Assembly (NCBI GenBank): GCA_032164295.1
Contig: JAJHTX010000004.1
Location: forward strand, 558,001-622,000
DNA length: 64,000 nt
DNA from: Inonotus obliquus
Lineage: Eukaryota > Basidiomycota > Agaricomycetes > Hymenochaetales > Hymenochaetaceae
Direction: 5' to 3'
The translations under genes were made by a program, and so were the position numbers. Positions 15,684 to 26,807 of the stretch are shown one piece after another; position 1 is the first letter of the stretch; each line of letters opens with the position of its first letter. A model generated the notes under the pieces. It saw only the letters and a list, made by a program, of their open reading frames with translations, was not told the origin of the DNA and made no database searches.

Positions 15684-16183
15684 CGCGTCTAGGTATGACT
15701 CGGGACGCTGCTGTTGGATGTGGTAACGGTGGGGTGGGGTTCGAGCAAGGGTCTGGAGAAGTCCATATGAGGAGTCCATCGGAAACTTGTGTAAAAGCAA
15801 TCATTCTCGTATACATCGCTGAATCGCATTTCGCCCCCAATAAGTCTGTTGTAGTAAAGGCAGGGTTAAGTGTTAGTTTCTTGAAATGGTAATAATATTG
15901 GATCCGAGGTGGAACTTGAGAAAGATAGACATGATGGAACTTGTACGTGTCAGCCTCGCACATCGTATGTACATACTGTAAATCCCGAGGTATGAGGTGC
16001 TTACAAGAACGAATATCTTCGCGCACTTACATTTATAAGTTCTTCTCCATTATGCATCTTGTGCTGAACAGTTTACAGTACATACATATACACGGCGTTT
16101 ATCCTTTAGCGTCTTCCCATGCCTTAGACTTGGAAACCTAGGACTCTGCACGACAACCAATTTCACTGACACGGACATCATCT

Positions 16184-18884
16184 CTAACCTTGACTCTGCG
16201 GAAACATGGCCAAGAATTCACGAACAGCAGTAGGTATAGTCTCCTCATCCTCCCCATCCTCCTCTTCCATAGACTCTTCCTCTTGCCCTCCCATTCCATT
16301 CACACTTCGTCTTCGAAACCTCGTAACAGGTGTTCTCCGCGGAGTCGTATTCGTGTCTGTATATGTGTTATTATCCAAATCCATACCCAATATCCTCCGA
16401 ACGTCAAGCGTGTTAATCGTTTCATCCCTTTCTTCATCTTCGTCCTCGTCCTCAACCCCGTCTTCAATAATGGAAGGCGAGTTCCGCGACATCGTAACAC
16501 AGGTCGAGGGAGGGACAGAAGGGAACATCTCTTCCTGACTATCAGCTTGCGTCCGACTCTGACTATCACTCTCAGGTTGCGTCTCGCTCTCCGTCTCACT
16601 CTCAGGTTCAGTCTGGCTAGACTCTTCACATCCAGTACCACGTTTTAGAGTCGGAGCTTCACGGGACTTCGTTGATACGAGAGTTTCAACGACGCTCCTG
16701 TCTATCGTCGAAGTCGAAGTCGAAGTCGAGGTTGAAGTCGAAGGTGGTGCGGTAGCGGATGGCGTGAGAGGAGGTAGGTCAGGGAACGGATCAGCATCAT
16801 CCGAGTCTGGCTGCGTTTCTGAGCTTTGTGTGTACGTAACCGGGGACGTCGACACCTTGGGTACTCGCTGCCCCGACTCTAAAGGTTCTCTATTCGGCTC
16901 CTTCGGCAGAGATTGAATACTCGATACATCCTTTTCGATGTGCCTCGCATACGCTTCATTCGTCAACGAGAAAGGATCTTCCTCGAACTGAGATTCATCA
17001 GGCTCTGTGATAGAACTCTGCACGAACAACCGATTTCGCGTCTCATCATTCTGGTTGGGTTCGTCTTCGTCCTGAGTTTCCAGGCCATCCTTCTTGGAAC
17101 TCTTGTCTACTTCATCCGCTTCATCTCTCCGTTTTCGCGAACCATCTAGAGGAACTCGAGGTCGTGAAAGTACCTGCGAAGGAGTAACGATTCCCATTTC
17201 TGCTTTCTCGGCGAGTCGTTGAAGGTCGTTAAGCATCTCATCGATGAAGTGGATTTTCGTCGCCGGCTTCAAATCATTGCTGCCACTTGCAGGCTTCGTG
17301 TCACCTTCAGACCACGTGTCATGTTTATGATCAAGACTGCCTTTGTCCTGGGATCTAATTTGATTAAAACAAGGCAATACGAAAATGGTAAGAACAGAGT
17401 TCCGAGCGGCTAGGCGAAAGCACAAACCTCGACTCCCTATCGCCTCCCCATACGCTCTCAGATTCCTGCGCGATTTGATTATGCAATTGAGGTGCGGCAC
17501 AGACATCATCCTCCGAAATGCGAACTTCCCGCTCGTCTTCCTGAGAAGTCGGCACAACAAAATTCAATGACCCGGCTCCCTTGAGAGTAACTATTGGTGT
17601 AGGTTTCCGTGCCTTACGAGGTGAAAGGCTAATAATCTGGGAACTAGAAGGCGATGAAGTCGAAGGTTGTGAGGATGGGATCACCACAGAAGGATCGAAT
17701 AATTTTCGCCTTAGCGTCGACATCTGCACAGGGATATCGTATGTTCGTTTCTTCGTTGGCGAGTAATGGATGTACTGAGTTTGTGATGATGGTATGACAG
17801 TGTATGCCTTATCCATATCCTTGCCTTTGCCCTTGTCCAAGTTCAAGTCCTTGTCATCCCTCTTAGCAGCCTTGACGTCTATCTTGCCTTCATGGTTGTC
17901 GGTGTGTGTGTTCAAGGTTATAGGATTCTCACTCTCCTTATCGACGCGGCTGTCAGACTGCGAATTGTCAGGTGACGACGATGATAGGGAAGTCAAAGTT
18001 GAATCATCAGAGTCGAGATGAAGGTTCGGAGTAGGCGGTGGTTGCGCAGAAGTCTGCGCACTCTTTGGCGGAAGCCTGAATCGTGGGACAGCAGTACTAG
18101 CAGGCGTTGGGTAACTCTTCTTCATAGCCTCGGACGACAACATTGAGGGAGTCTGCATGACTGCTTTCTTCGAGTTACTCCCTCCAAGCTCGTTAGAGGC
18201 CGGAGTATCATGTCGGTTCTTGAAGAGTGCTCGGTTAAATGGCAGACTGGACGGAGGGGGTGAAAGTAGTGATCCCTTTGCAGCGTTTGCAGCCCTCTTG
18301 AGGGGATGGGGAGTCTTGACAATGGAGGAGGCGCGCAGTCGCAGGGGTACATCGTCATCGATAGGTTCACCATCCGAGAGGGAGTCTTCGTTCTCAACAC
18401 CTATATCTCCGCCGTGTAAATCTTTCCCTTTCTTCTTGCTCGGCGAAGCACGGAGGGAGGAGTCGGTTCTTCGTCTACGGGGACTATTCTGCACCGTACG
18501 CGTGACATCTCCAAGAGCTCTACGTTCCTTCCCTCTTATTCCAATCTTCGGCTTCCTCATAGGAGACGCAACTTCCCTGTTCCTCGACGAACTCTCACAA
18601 TGACTCGTCCCACTTCCTTTCGCTTGTTTCGAACCAGACGACCGGGGCTTCTTCGTTGGCGATCCTCCAAGGGTGCCCGACTTCTCCGCCACCGCGAGCC
18701 TTTTGCGATTCGGACGCGATTCCGGTGACTTCCCATCCTTAGATACGCTATCCCGTCTGCTAGCAGTGCCCCGGGTGGCCGTCTTGGCCCTTAAAGTCGA
18801 CCTGCTACCATCCGAACCGCTACTGAAGAAGTTATCCAGAGAGTTATCCACGCCAGCAAGCCATGCTTGCGACTTTGATGTCAT
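16184..18884 (-). CDS. Disordered, SQ/TQ- and SP-rich nuclear-type protein
   Basis: Two exons (18884..17428 and 17354..16184, intron 73 bp) give 875 residues with closed phase. I do not recognise the family. The N-terminus MTSKSQAWLAGVDNSLDNFF has an LxxFF core like a PCNA-binding box but without the usual Gln. The rest is low-complexity, Ser/Pro/Lys rich, with many basic SPTKK/SPRK motifs and repeated [VI][VI]P[ST]SQ motifs (VIPSSQTQ, VIPSSQP, VVPTSQ). SQ clusters and SP-K/R motifs are typical of checkpoint-kinase and CDK substrates, so a chromosome or cell-cycle role is a reasonable inference. A small ordered patch, KIHFIDEMLNDLQRLAEKAE, follows the intron. The gene is divergent from dUTPase over a 759-bp interval with cell-cycle boxes. 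A broken copy of its 3' part sits at 14090-14640. Confidence 0.75.
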
Positions 18885-19501
18885 AGCCGTGCCGAGTGGA
18901 TAATGAGCACGATAAATGCTATAAATTCGAGGTTGAATGATGGATGATGAACGGAAGCAAAGACGCGCAACAAATACGCGGTGTGACACGCATGAGTCAC
19001 ATTGCCGTCGTGAGAAAATATCGTGGGAGCCTACGTAAGCAAGTACAAACAAGACCAAGCCTTCTTCAATCCATCATCTTTCACGATTTACTACCGAGAC
19101 TGAGACCGCCCGGTGATGCACGATGCGGTGTGAAACGCCCAAGGAACTAGGATTGTCATCTTCATCAAGTGAACAAGTGAAATATCTCCTTCCGACTCGG
19201 GAGTGTTGTCGGCTTCTTCACCTTTCACCTCTTCATTTGTGCGTTTTTCTCAAGTCTCGCTTACGTTGGAGAAGGCCGCTGATGATAAGAAGTACATCGT
19301 GCAGTAATCGAGGTATAGAGAAGTGTATCCGTGGTCTAGATGACCATAGGGGTGTTCGTTAATCTTGAGTAGATTAATAATAATTGCAAAGCTGCTTTGT
19401 TTTTCGACTTCTTACTTCCATGTAAGTCGGTAGTATATGCTCACAGGTCAGTATATACGCCAGGAGGCGCGGCGTGACACTTGGGACGCGGTGTGATTAT
19501 C

Positions 19502-19539
19502 ACGCGTCACAGATATGAACTTCATTCAACGCGACGCGT
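19502..19539 (+). promoter_or_regulatory. Two MluI cell-cycle boxes (ACGCGT) upstream of dUTPase
   Basis: Exact ACGCGT hexamers lie at 19502-19507 and 19534-19539, 142 and 110 bp before the dUTPase start codon. ACGCG cores also occur near 19486. In yeasts ACGCGT binds MBF and drives G1/S expression of DNA-synthesis genes, so the placement matches the function of the downstream gene. Confidence 0.6.
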
Positions 19540-19643
19540 CTGGCGTCGTCCTTTCACTTGTTCGCTAACTACCACCTACCACTCATTTTACTCCCATCCA
19601 AACGCGCGCACTTTCACCGAATCATTGAGAATAAAAGTACATC

Positions 19644-20778
19644 ATGTCGGGCGACAATACGGAAGTTGCTACTGCTGGTGTCGTCAACGTCGTCCCAGAA
19701 GGCGTGGACGCGAAAAAGCGCAAACTCGATGTGGACGGCAACGGCGTTGGGCCTGCGTCTTTGCCTCCCCCACCGTCATCCCAACTACTCATAAAGAGGC
19801 TCTCGGAGAAAGCGCGTCTCCCCACGCGTGGCTCTGCACATGCAGCTGGTTATGATCTCTATAGGCACGTATATTCCCTCTTCCTCTTCCCTTGATGTCA
19901 CCTATTTGGTTCGGCTTTCCTCCGCGCTTTATTCAATTCCATCATATTCCTTTCTCGTTCCCCACCTCGGCTCCATTCACTTCCTCACGTACCCTCCTAT
20001 CTCCGCACCGATCTGTGGGGTAAGGGTGAGGGTTGATCCCAAATCAAGGTTGAGGCCGAAAGGGGTTCGAGATTGGCGCCGGAGGAAGGATGGGCCTATT
20101 CTCAGGATAGGGGAGTTCTGCTATTGATACGGAAACTGACTATCTATCCATCCATCTTCTCCGATACGACTGAATACTTTGCGCCATATGTGCATGCGAA
20201 CAGTGCTGAGAAGAAGGTGGTTCCGGCGAAGAGCAAAGCGCTTATCGACACGCAGCTGTCGATCGCCGTGCCGAAGGGGTGTTATGGTCGTGTTGCACCA
20301 CGGAGCGGGCTCGGTACGTCCGAATAGTTTCTCTTATCTGTTGAATGATTGGAGTTCTTGAACACGTTGCTAACCTTCTACTTTCTTGGGCTCTTCTTCG
20401 TTCACACTCGTTGCAGCGTCGAAGTTCATGATTGACACTGGAGCGGGCGTTATTGATAGTGATTACCGGGGGGTTGTTTTTGTGTTGTTATTCAACTTTT
20501 CTGACTCTGATTTCGAAAGTGAGTGGTTTTTTTATTACTCTTCTTGGTACGGGCGCTTATTGTCGTCCAGTATCTGAGGGGGACCGTATCGCGCAATTGA
20601 TCATCGAGAAGATCGAGACGCCTGACGTCGTGGAAGTCAACGTAAGCATCGGACTTTGTTGCCTATCTGTGTGTGAGTGGTGCAACATACTGAACTCCTT
20701 TGTGAATTGCAGAACTTGGAGGAGACATTGCGAGGAACAGGTGGCTTTGGGTCTACTGGAGGACATACTGCCCTTTAA
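19644..20778 (+). CDS. DUT1: Deoxyuridine 5'-triphosphate nucleotidohydrolase (dUTPase)
   Basis: The enzyme hydrolyses dUTP to dUMP and pyrophosphate, keeping uracil out of DNA and feeding thymidylate synthesis. Five exons (19644-19864, 20204-20313, 20417-20518, 20571-20641, 20713-20778) give 189 residues. The trimeric dUTPase motifs are present in order: AAGYDLYSAE (motif I), [10 protein letters not shown] (II), [13 protein letters not shown] with the catalytic Asp and Tyr (III), EGDRIAQLI (IV) and the Gly-rich [11 protein letters not shown] (V). The N-terminal 50 residues are a basic, Pro-rich extension with KKRK, possibly a nuclear signal. To give the conserved YSAE the first intron must start with GC (GCACGT), and it is long for this genome (339 bp). 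An alternative GT donor four bases later gives YRHKK instead. Confidence 0.93.
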
Positions 20779-20936
20779 TCCGATAATTATTATTATATGT
20801 AGAAATTTGGTAAATTTTCTGATGATAAAAGAATATGATACCGGATGCTCGGAATAGACGAGCCGCGTGCCCTACACGAGGCGCATACAAATAGAGACAC
20901 ATCCCATTCCAAGCCTTTCCTCCTCCTCACCCTTCA

Positions 20937-22390
20937 ATGCTCCTCAGTCCTCTCGCAAGCCCCTCAAGATACAATACCTCCCTCTGTCTATCCGCTCTCC
21001 CTCCTCTGCAGCATCATCATATCATTGACGACGACGACGACGACGACCATTTTCCTGACTCTGCTTCGTCAATTGCCAGCGATTCAGACTCTGGGAGTGA
21101 TGAGAGTGACGACGTAGACTTTGATGTCGACGCCGGCGTTGACTTTCTTGCAGATAGAGATGTAGTCGAGGCTGAGCCTCCCATTACTACACCCGGTCTC
21201 GCGTATCAACTCGAGCCTCAGACAGAGCTTGAGCCGCTCGCGCTCCCCGTAGAGCTCATCTTCGTCATCGTTGAGCTGGCAGCAACGCATAGGCGGACAG
21301 CGATCTCGCTCTGCCGCGTTGCCACCTGGGTGCGAGCAGCCGTATTGCCAATCCTATACGGCACACTTGTTTTACACGGTAGCGGGCCTACGCCACTCGA
21401 CGTTATCGCCGAGCATGACAACGGAGCGGACGGGAGTGACGCTGGCAACGAATATGTGACGATGGGGAATTTAGAAAGTCCACTTCGCCACATTCGCTCG
21501 CTCTGGTTGGACGTCCCGCCCGAGCGCGCGCCTCGTTCACTCGATGCGTGTCCTCGGCTCAGACAGCTTGCTCTGCCCCTTGAAGCGCACGCGACGGTTT
21601 GCAACACCACGCGCTGGCTCGTACACGACAACAAGGCGAGGCGTCTATCATCTTCGTCTTTGACAAGGGCGAATTGTCAGAATGCGCTTGAATTGGATGT
21701 TGATAATGATAACGATGGTGATTGTGAAAGTAGTATAGATGAGCTAGAGGTGGATAGGGAACCGTGCCACTCGTTCACTGTCCTTGGGCAATCCCATCCC
21801 CATCGTTGGGCGCCGTTGACGTCTAGTCCGAATGGGCGCGCTTTCCTACGTGGCGTCACTCATCTGCGTATACTCAATCTCTGTCTATCGCACTACAGTA
21901 CGTTCACGTCTACTCCGTCGTACCGAACCGTATCTAAAGCGCTTCGTACTTTGTAGTCCCACTCGAGTACACGCCCAACCTCACACACCTTTGCATCCCT
22001 TTCTTCGACCTACGAATTTCCCCTTCTTCTCTCCACAGCTCCTCCATCTCCTCTTCCCCGACCGGCTCTGCCGCGACGTCCTCCTTCACAGGGCTGGACT
22101 ACATCCTCGCGCAGCCCTCCCTACGTATGGTTGTCCTCACTCTCAACCCACGCTATTGGCGATTCGACGAACTCTCCCTGAAGGGCTGGGCTGTCCGTGC
22201 TATGGCGCGTGACTCGAGATTATATGTCGTTGCCGCTACGCGGGATGATGCGACTAGGGATTGGGATGTTCCGAAAAGAGATTGGGAGGATGAAGCCGGC
22301 GGAGGGATGAGCGTGTGGGATAAGGCGATTTGTGTGAGGAAGAAGTTCTTGACACGTCTTTCGAGGACTTGGGAGTCGTATCTCTCATGA
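20937..22390 (+). CDS. F-box-like domain protein
   Basis: Two exons (20937-21897 and 21957-22390, intron 59 bp) give 464 residues. After an acidic N-terminus rich in Asp (DDDDDDDHFPDS) comes an F-box-like helix set at about residues 98-145 (ALPVELIFVIVELAATHRRT, then SLCRVATWVRAAVLPILYGT). This arrangement is common in the large agaricomycete F-box-like families, presumed substrate adaptors for SCF ubiquitin ligases. The rest has leucine-rich stretches (HIRSLWLDVPP, LRILNLCLSHY, YTPNLTHLCIPFFDL) that could form irregular leucine repeats. The splice restores an unbroken frame to TGA at 22390. The substrate is unknown. Confidence 0.7.
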
Positions 22391-23301
22391 TTACCTTCTC
22401 AGATGGACTGTTCCTTTTTCCTCTCTGGTTTCGTGTTCTTAAACGGACTTATGCATTGTCTTTGCGATTTTCACCCCACCATGTCGTCCTTTATCTGACG
22501 ACGTATACCTCTTACCTTTCTCCTCTTCCTCTATAATCTAATCAACCCCCTTCTATATCACCCTCACCCTTCCTCTCCACCTTCGTACTTCTTAACCATA
22601 CTTCACTTTGACCGTGGTTTCAATCACCCAACTCAGTTCATTTCTTGGCCCCTTCCTTCTATTCGACTTTCACTCAGGGTATCCTTTGATATACCTATAC
22701 CCTCTACTTATAGCGCTACATGTTTAACTAACAGAACAGAACAGATAACTAACTAACCCATCGAGTGTATGCTATTACTTACTACAATATATCATTGACT
22801 TGTATTAATGCATTGATTTGCTGGTCCCGATGATGATCGACCCACTGGAATGATATTGAGTCTAAAAGCTCTATTATGCTAATATTCTATTTCCATTGCC
22901 GTAAGCTACCTTGTGAATTTGTGTTGTTTTTCCTAGAATTTTCCTAGATTTCCGATTGATACTTTATATGACACGGTTGCGGGACGAGTGCGAGAGGTCG
23001 GACTTCCGTGACCCGTCGGGTTGACCTGGACTTATCGAACCTTATTCGCGTGTCGTCTCGTCTCTTGTCTTCACCACCCACTCAGTAATCATGGGACGCG
23101 ACGGACATCCAGATATCCAGTTTTTAAAGGCTGTCTTTATAATCGCGGGCGTATATGGTGAAAAAATTTCAACTTTATTCATAGGCTCCAGGCGAGTCGG
23201 ACTGGGACGCCACATGAAATATTATGGCGGTCTGTAGTCTCTCTCGCATCGCATCCAACTAGGCTACGAGTATCCTTTCCAATGGCGCCAAGACCTCAAC
23301 G
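22391..23301. other. Intergenic, no supported gene
   Basis: This holds the 3' flank of the F-box gene and AT-rich sequence without a coding signal. A 42-codon frame starts at 23091 but has no support. Confidence 0.45.
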
Positions 23302-23779
23302 ATGGTCGTCCGAGTCCGTCTCGGAGTCTCGGACACCGACCGTAGTTTTCTTCTCGTCTCAAGCCGAATTTCTATGGTCTACATGTACTTGGTCATGACG
23401 TCGAGGCGACTCTACGACGTTATTGGTATGGGCTCTATTTGTCTGTGATGGTACTCGTCGGGCTTATTGTTGTTTCTGTGTAGGGCTAGCTGATAGTGGA
23501 ATCTTGTTGGATGGATTGCCACCGCCCGCTACGGAAGTGAGGAGGGACGAGGATGAGGGGACGAGGCTGTGTACTCAAGTTGACCAGCTATCTCTGCATG
23601 GAAGTTTTTCTCATCTACAGGTGAGTTTATAATACCGTCGTTCTAACATATCCTGATGCGGCCTGTCATATTGTTATAAGCTCATTTTGGTGCTCGCAAC
23701 GACCATACCACTTCAAGTTCCTGACCATCCCAACTGGAGAAACTCCACTCAACTTCATATATTTGCATCCCAAAAATAA
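23302..23779 (+). CDS. Possible small gene of unknown function
   Basis: Three exons (23302-23425, 23484-23620, 23681-23779) with GT-AG introns of 58 and 60 bp join in phase to 119 residues. The middle exon reads LADSGILLDGLPPPATEVRR and the last LILVLATTIPLQVPDHPNWR before a stop. No known domain is visible. Phase closure over two introns is the only support. It may be the 3' part of a longer gene, a relic, or chance. Confidence 0.33.
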
Positions 23780-24089
23780 CTTAGTGAACAACCATTCTCG
23801 TCACACGGTTCACACCATTTCCAACCTCCAACGCGTTTGGTTGTCATCCCGAAGAAATAATTCATAATGCGATGATGCTATGATGTAGTGGTGAGGTGAT
23901 ACCATATGCTGGTACTTAGTGTGGCCACACAATAAAGCAAAGTACGGAGTTGGTTTGCAGTTCCTTTCTCCTTCCTTTCTCCCCTCTTGCCTCTTTCTTG
24001 CTTCCCCTTCGCATTGGCAGTGTCCTCCGTGACACCAGCGTTCACTTTCACTTTCGACGTCCACATCCTGTACTTCGCCACGATACAAC

Positions 24090-26807
24090 ATGAACAGACG
24101 ACCATCCGTACCTCCCATACAAACAACGAATCTCAACTTTCCTTTCCCGAAAGTTGCTACTACTGGTACGACCGTCGGTAGACCCCCACCGCCACCTCCA
24201 AAATCCCCGCTCCGAGCGACAGGACGAACGTCGACGATGTCAAGAAGACGTGGCGATGGTAGAATTGTCACTCTCACCATGCCGGCCCCGCTCAGTGCCC
24301 TTAAGCCGTCTACGCCGCCTATCGCCGAAACCGTACATATTCATACTGGTGAGAGACGGAGTGGACGCCGTGATTATCCACCTCCACCGACTTCGCCTAC
24401 TTCGCCGGGTGCATCGTTGAGAGCGATGAGGAGGCAGACGCAAGAGTTGAGAGAGAGGGCTCAAAAGCAGCAAGCGAGGTATCATGCTCGTCCAGTCTCG
24501 CCACTTCAACTCCAATCGCCAAAGAGACGAAACAGATTCGTACGTCGCGAAAGTTCGTTCGCTCGGATTAGTAAACGCTTAAGCTTAAGCCGGCGTTCGT
24601 CCTCTATCACGAATCTACGAAACAGCTTTAGAAAGAATTTGAAAAAGGGTGGTGTTGAGGCGGGTGATTCCCCTGATGGGCTGAGTAGTAGTAGGAGACA
24701 GTCGTTTGTTAGGATGGCGCAGAGGGAATCTCTGAAGTTGAAGAGTATACTCAAGAAACCGTCTCAACCTGCTCAAACTCAGAATCAGGTTCAGTTCAAG
24801 GCTCCGACTCCGACTCGGACTTCTCAGGCACCTCAGACTCAGGCTCATGCTCATGCTCATGCTCAAACTCCGGCTCCTGCTGCTGATTCTGCTCGTACTG
24901 GCTCAACAGCGTCCGTCGGAACGGCGGCTTCGAAAGGCTCCGGATACGCGCTTGTGGCGCAAAAGAAGGTAGGCGCAACTCAGCGCCCGCCACGACGCGA
25001 TCCAGGAAAGCGACAGTCCGGAACAACGAAATTGCGGAGTATTCTATTACCGAGTTCCTTAAGGATCGGTTCGAGGCCAGGTTCGATACTGGGTTCCGAC
25101 GCGAAACGCTCATCTCTTCAGCGTAAGAAACCTTTAGCTGATGGTGAGGAGTGTCCTATGAAGCCTTCTTTGACTGCACCTGTGGAGAAGACGGAACAGA
25201 AGAGGTCGTGGCGTACTTCTTGGATGCGTTCTAGTGTTGACGGCAAGCAGAAAACTGGGTCTGAAGAAGAGAAGAGTGACGAGGCTACGGTTGAGATAGC
25301 TGCTCCTGGTACTGGTACTGCGACTACGACGGCTTCTGCTACTGTTGCTGCGGCCAAAACGTCTCCTCCGCCGGCTAAGCAACAGGCGCAAGAGCAAGCA
25401 CAAACGCAACCTCGAGCAAGGATGCAGATCCGGGCTCTATCGCAGGCGCAACCCAAGCAACAACAACCGCAACAACCAAAGACATTCCGAGACGGCAAGG
25501 ATATCATCTCCGAGCTAGATGTGAAGAACCTACCTGTAGCAGAAGCTCGACGGCTCATTAAACAACATAATCGAGATTTCTTCCGCTCGATGATTTGGGA
25601 TCCTGCGTTGCAGAAGGACTCTGTTGAGGCTTATCAACTGGCTAATGAAGGCGAAGAACCTGCTAAAGCTGACGCTGGGCTTGGGGCTGAAACTAGAACT
25701 GACGCTACTGGGATGTGGGCTACTCAGGCTGATACTCGGACTGGAACTCAGGCTCGAGATAACGAACGTGATTCCCTAGAGACGCTCGTAGCCCCATCTC
25801 CACCAACCCCACCCGAAAAAGACACCAAATACGTCTCTATGATCTTACCGGATAGGAAAGAAGCGCTAAAACGTCGCCGAGAATCTTACACCAACGCTGA
25901 AGAATGGGCACGAAGCGTTCGTCTCGCGATGGCAAGACTCGAGGACAAAATAACAACCGAAGCGAAATCCGATCCTATCAGATTTATGAAAGCTCGTAGG
26001 GAATCCGCACAATTACGAGCTTGGATTGCAGCTCAGAGACGTACCTCTGAAGCACGATTAAGTGCTATTGCGATGGGCAGAATGCACCCGGAGAGCGCGT
26101 TCGAACATGCGTTTGTGGCGGAGTTGTTAAGGGAGAACGAAGTTATAAACTTCAAGCATAGTTCGAATCCTATGGCTGAAGCTCAACGACTATTCAAAGA
26201 TATCGATAAACGGAAGAAAGACAGCGCAGGGAGTAGCTTACTCCCGCATTACGTACCATTTTCTCAATACCCGCTCTTAACACCTCTCGAAGAGATCGAA
26301 GCAGAATCGAAGAACGAAAACCATCGTCCCGAAGAAGGGAAAGGAGGAGCGGGAGGTGGCAGAGGTTCGTCTTCACCTTCATCCGAAACAACACCATCCG
26401 ACGAAAGAGGGAACATATTTCTAAGTATGTACGTCCCTCCTCGATTTCGAAAGCGAAAAAGACGATTATCGGTATTCGATGAGAAAAAGGCGGCGAGGAG
26501 AGCAGGTGCTGGAGTTAAAGAGTACAAGAATCAAATTCCTTCTCACCCTACTCCGAGTCGTCGACGCTTATTTACGAATACGTTCAGTACTAGTACTGGG
26601 TTTAGTTCTAGTACAGGGACGGGGACGGGGACGGGGACAGGAAGGAGTTTGAGTACGAGAAGTACGATGAGTACAGGGAAGACGTTAGCTAGTGGCGATG
26701 GAGAGGAAATTACGACGAGTGCTCAACTTGATGAGATTGAGATGCATGAAGCTAGATGTTGTGGACTGTTGAAACCGAGAAAGGCGTTTGTTGATAAGAT
26801 TTCGTAA
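24090..26807 (+). CDS. Large disordered basic protein, unknown function
   Basis: This is a single open frame of 905 codons from an ATG in good context (ACAACATGA). The first half is disordered and rich in Arg, Ser, Pro, Gln and Ala, with HAHAHAQTPAPAA and QAQ tracts. Two more ordered, probably helical blocks follow: about residues 475-525 (SELDVKNLPVAEARRLIKQH, NRDFFRSMIWDPALQ) and 585-720 (PDRKEALKRRRESYTNAEEW, ARSVRLAMARLEDKI, RAWIAAQRRTSEARLSAIAM). A Ser/Thr/Gly repeat (TGTGTGTGRS) lies near the C-terminus. No catalytic motif or membrane segment is visible. Long frames of this composition also appear on the opposite strand by codon bias, but the length and the start favour this one. Confidence 0.7.
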   Translation: MNRRPSVPPIQTTNLNFPFPKVATTGTTVGRPPPPPPKSPLRATGRTSTMSRRRGDGRIVTLTMPAPLSALKPSTPPIAETVHIHTGERRSGRRDYPPPPTSPTSPGASLRAMRRQTQELRERAQKQQARYHARPVSPLQLQSPKRRNRFVRRESSFARISKRLSLSRRSSSITNLRNSFRKNLKKGGVEAGDSPDGLSSSRRQSFVRMAQRESLKLKSILKKPSQPAQTQNQVQFKAPTPTRTSQAPQTQAHAHAHAQTPAPAADSARTGSTASVGTAASKGSGYALVAQKKVGATQRPPRRDPGKRQSGTTKLRSILLPSSLRIGSRPGSILGSDAKRSSLQRKKPLADGEECPMKPSLTAPVEKTEQKRSWRTSWMRSSVDGKQKTGSEEEKSDEATVEIAAPGTGTATTTASATVAAAKTSPPPAKQQAQEQAQTQPRARMQIRALSQAQPKQQQPQQPKTFRDGKDIISELDVKNLPVAEARRLIKQHNRDFFRSMIWDPALQKDSVEAYQLANEGEEPAKADAGLGAETRTDATGMWATQADTRTGTQARDNERDSLETLVAPSPPTPPEKDTKYVSMILPDRKEALKRRRESYTNAEEWARSVRLAMARLEDKITTEAKSDPIRFMKARRESAQLRAWIAAQRRTSEARLSAIAMGRMHPESAFEHAFVAELLRENEVINFKHSSNPMAEAQRLFKDIDKRKKDSAGSSLLPHYVPFSQYPLLTPLEEIEAESKNENHRPEEGKGGAGGGRGSSSPSSETTPSDERGNIFLSMYVPPRFRKRKRRLSVFDEKKAARRAGAGVKEYKNQIPSHPTPSRRRLFTNTFSTSTGFSSSTGTGTGTGTGRSLSTRSTMSTGKTLASGDGEEITTSAQLDEIEMHEARCCGLLKPRKAFVDKIS

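Larger units (their letters stand above)
11566..16183. repeat. Local segmental triplication around a Zn2Cys6 gene
   Basis: The ancestral unit appears to have been the SCL1 3' end, then a coiled-coil/Zn2Cys6 gene, then the 3' end of the gene now at 16184. Three degenerate copies follow each other. Shared non-coding landmarks mark the SCL1 3' flank in each: a stretch like GTTCGAGCTC.AAAGC..G.ACCTAGATGACC appears near 11615, 12828 and 14666. Copy A has SCL1 intact and a broken Zn gene. Copy B has an SCL1 fragment, an intact Zn gene and a fragment of the downstream gene. Copy C has an intact Zn gene and the intact downstream gene. Junctions lie near 12560-12640 and 14630-14660. Confidence 0.75.

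Noticed and set aside
26163..26180. GTTCGAATCC resembling a tRNA B box
   Set aside because: It lies inside the 905-codon coding frame, with no A box or cloverleaf around it.
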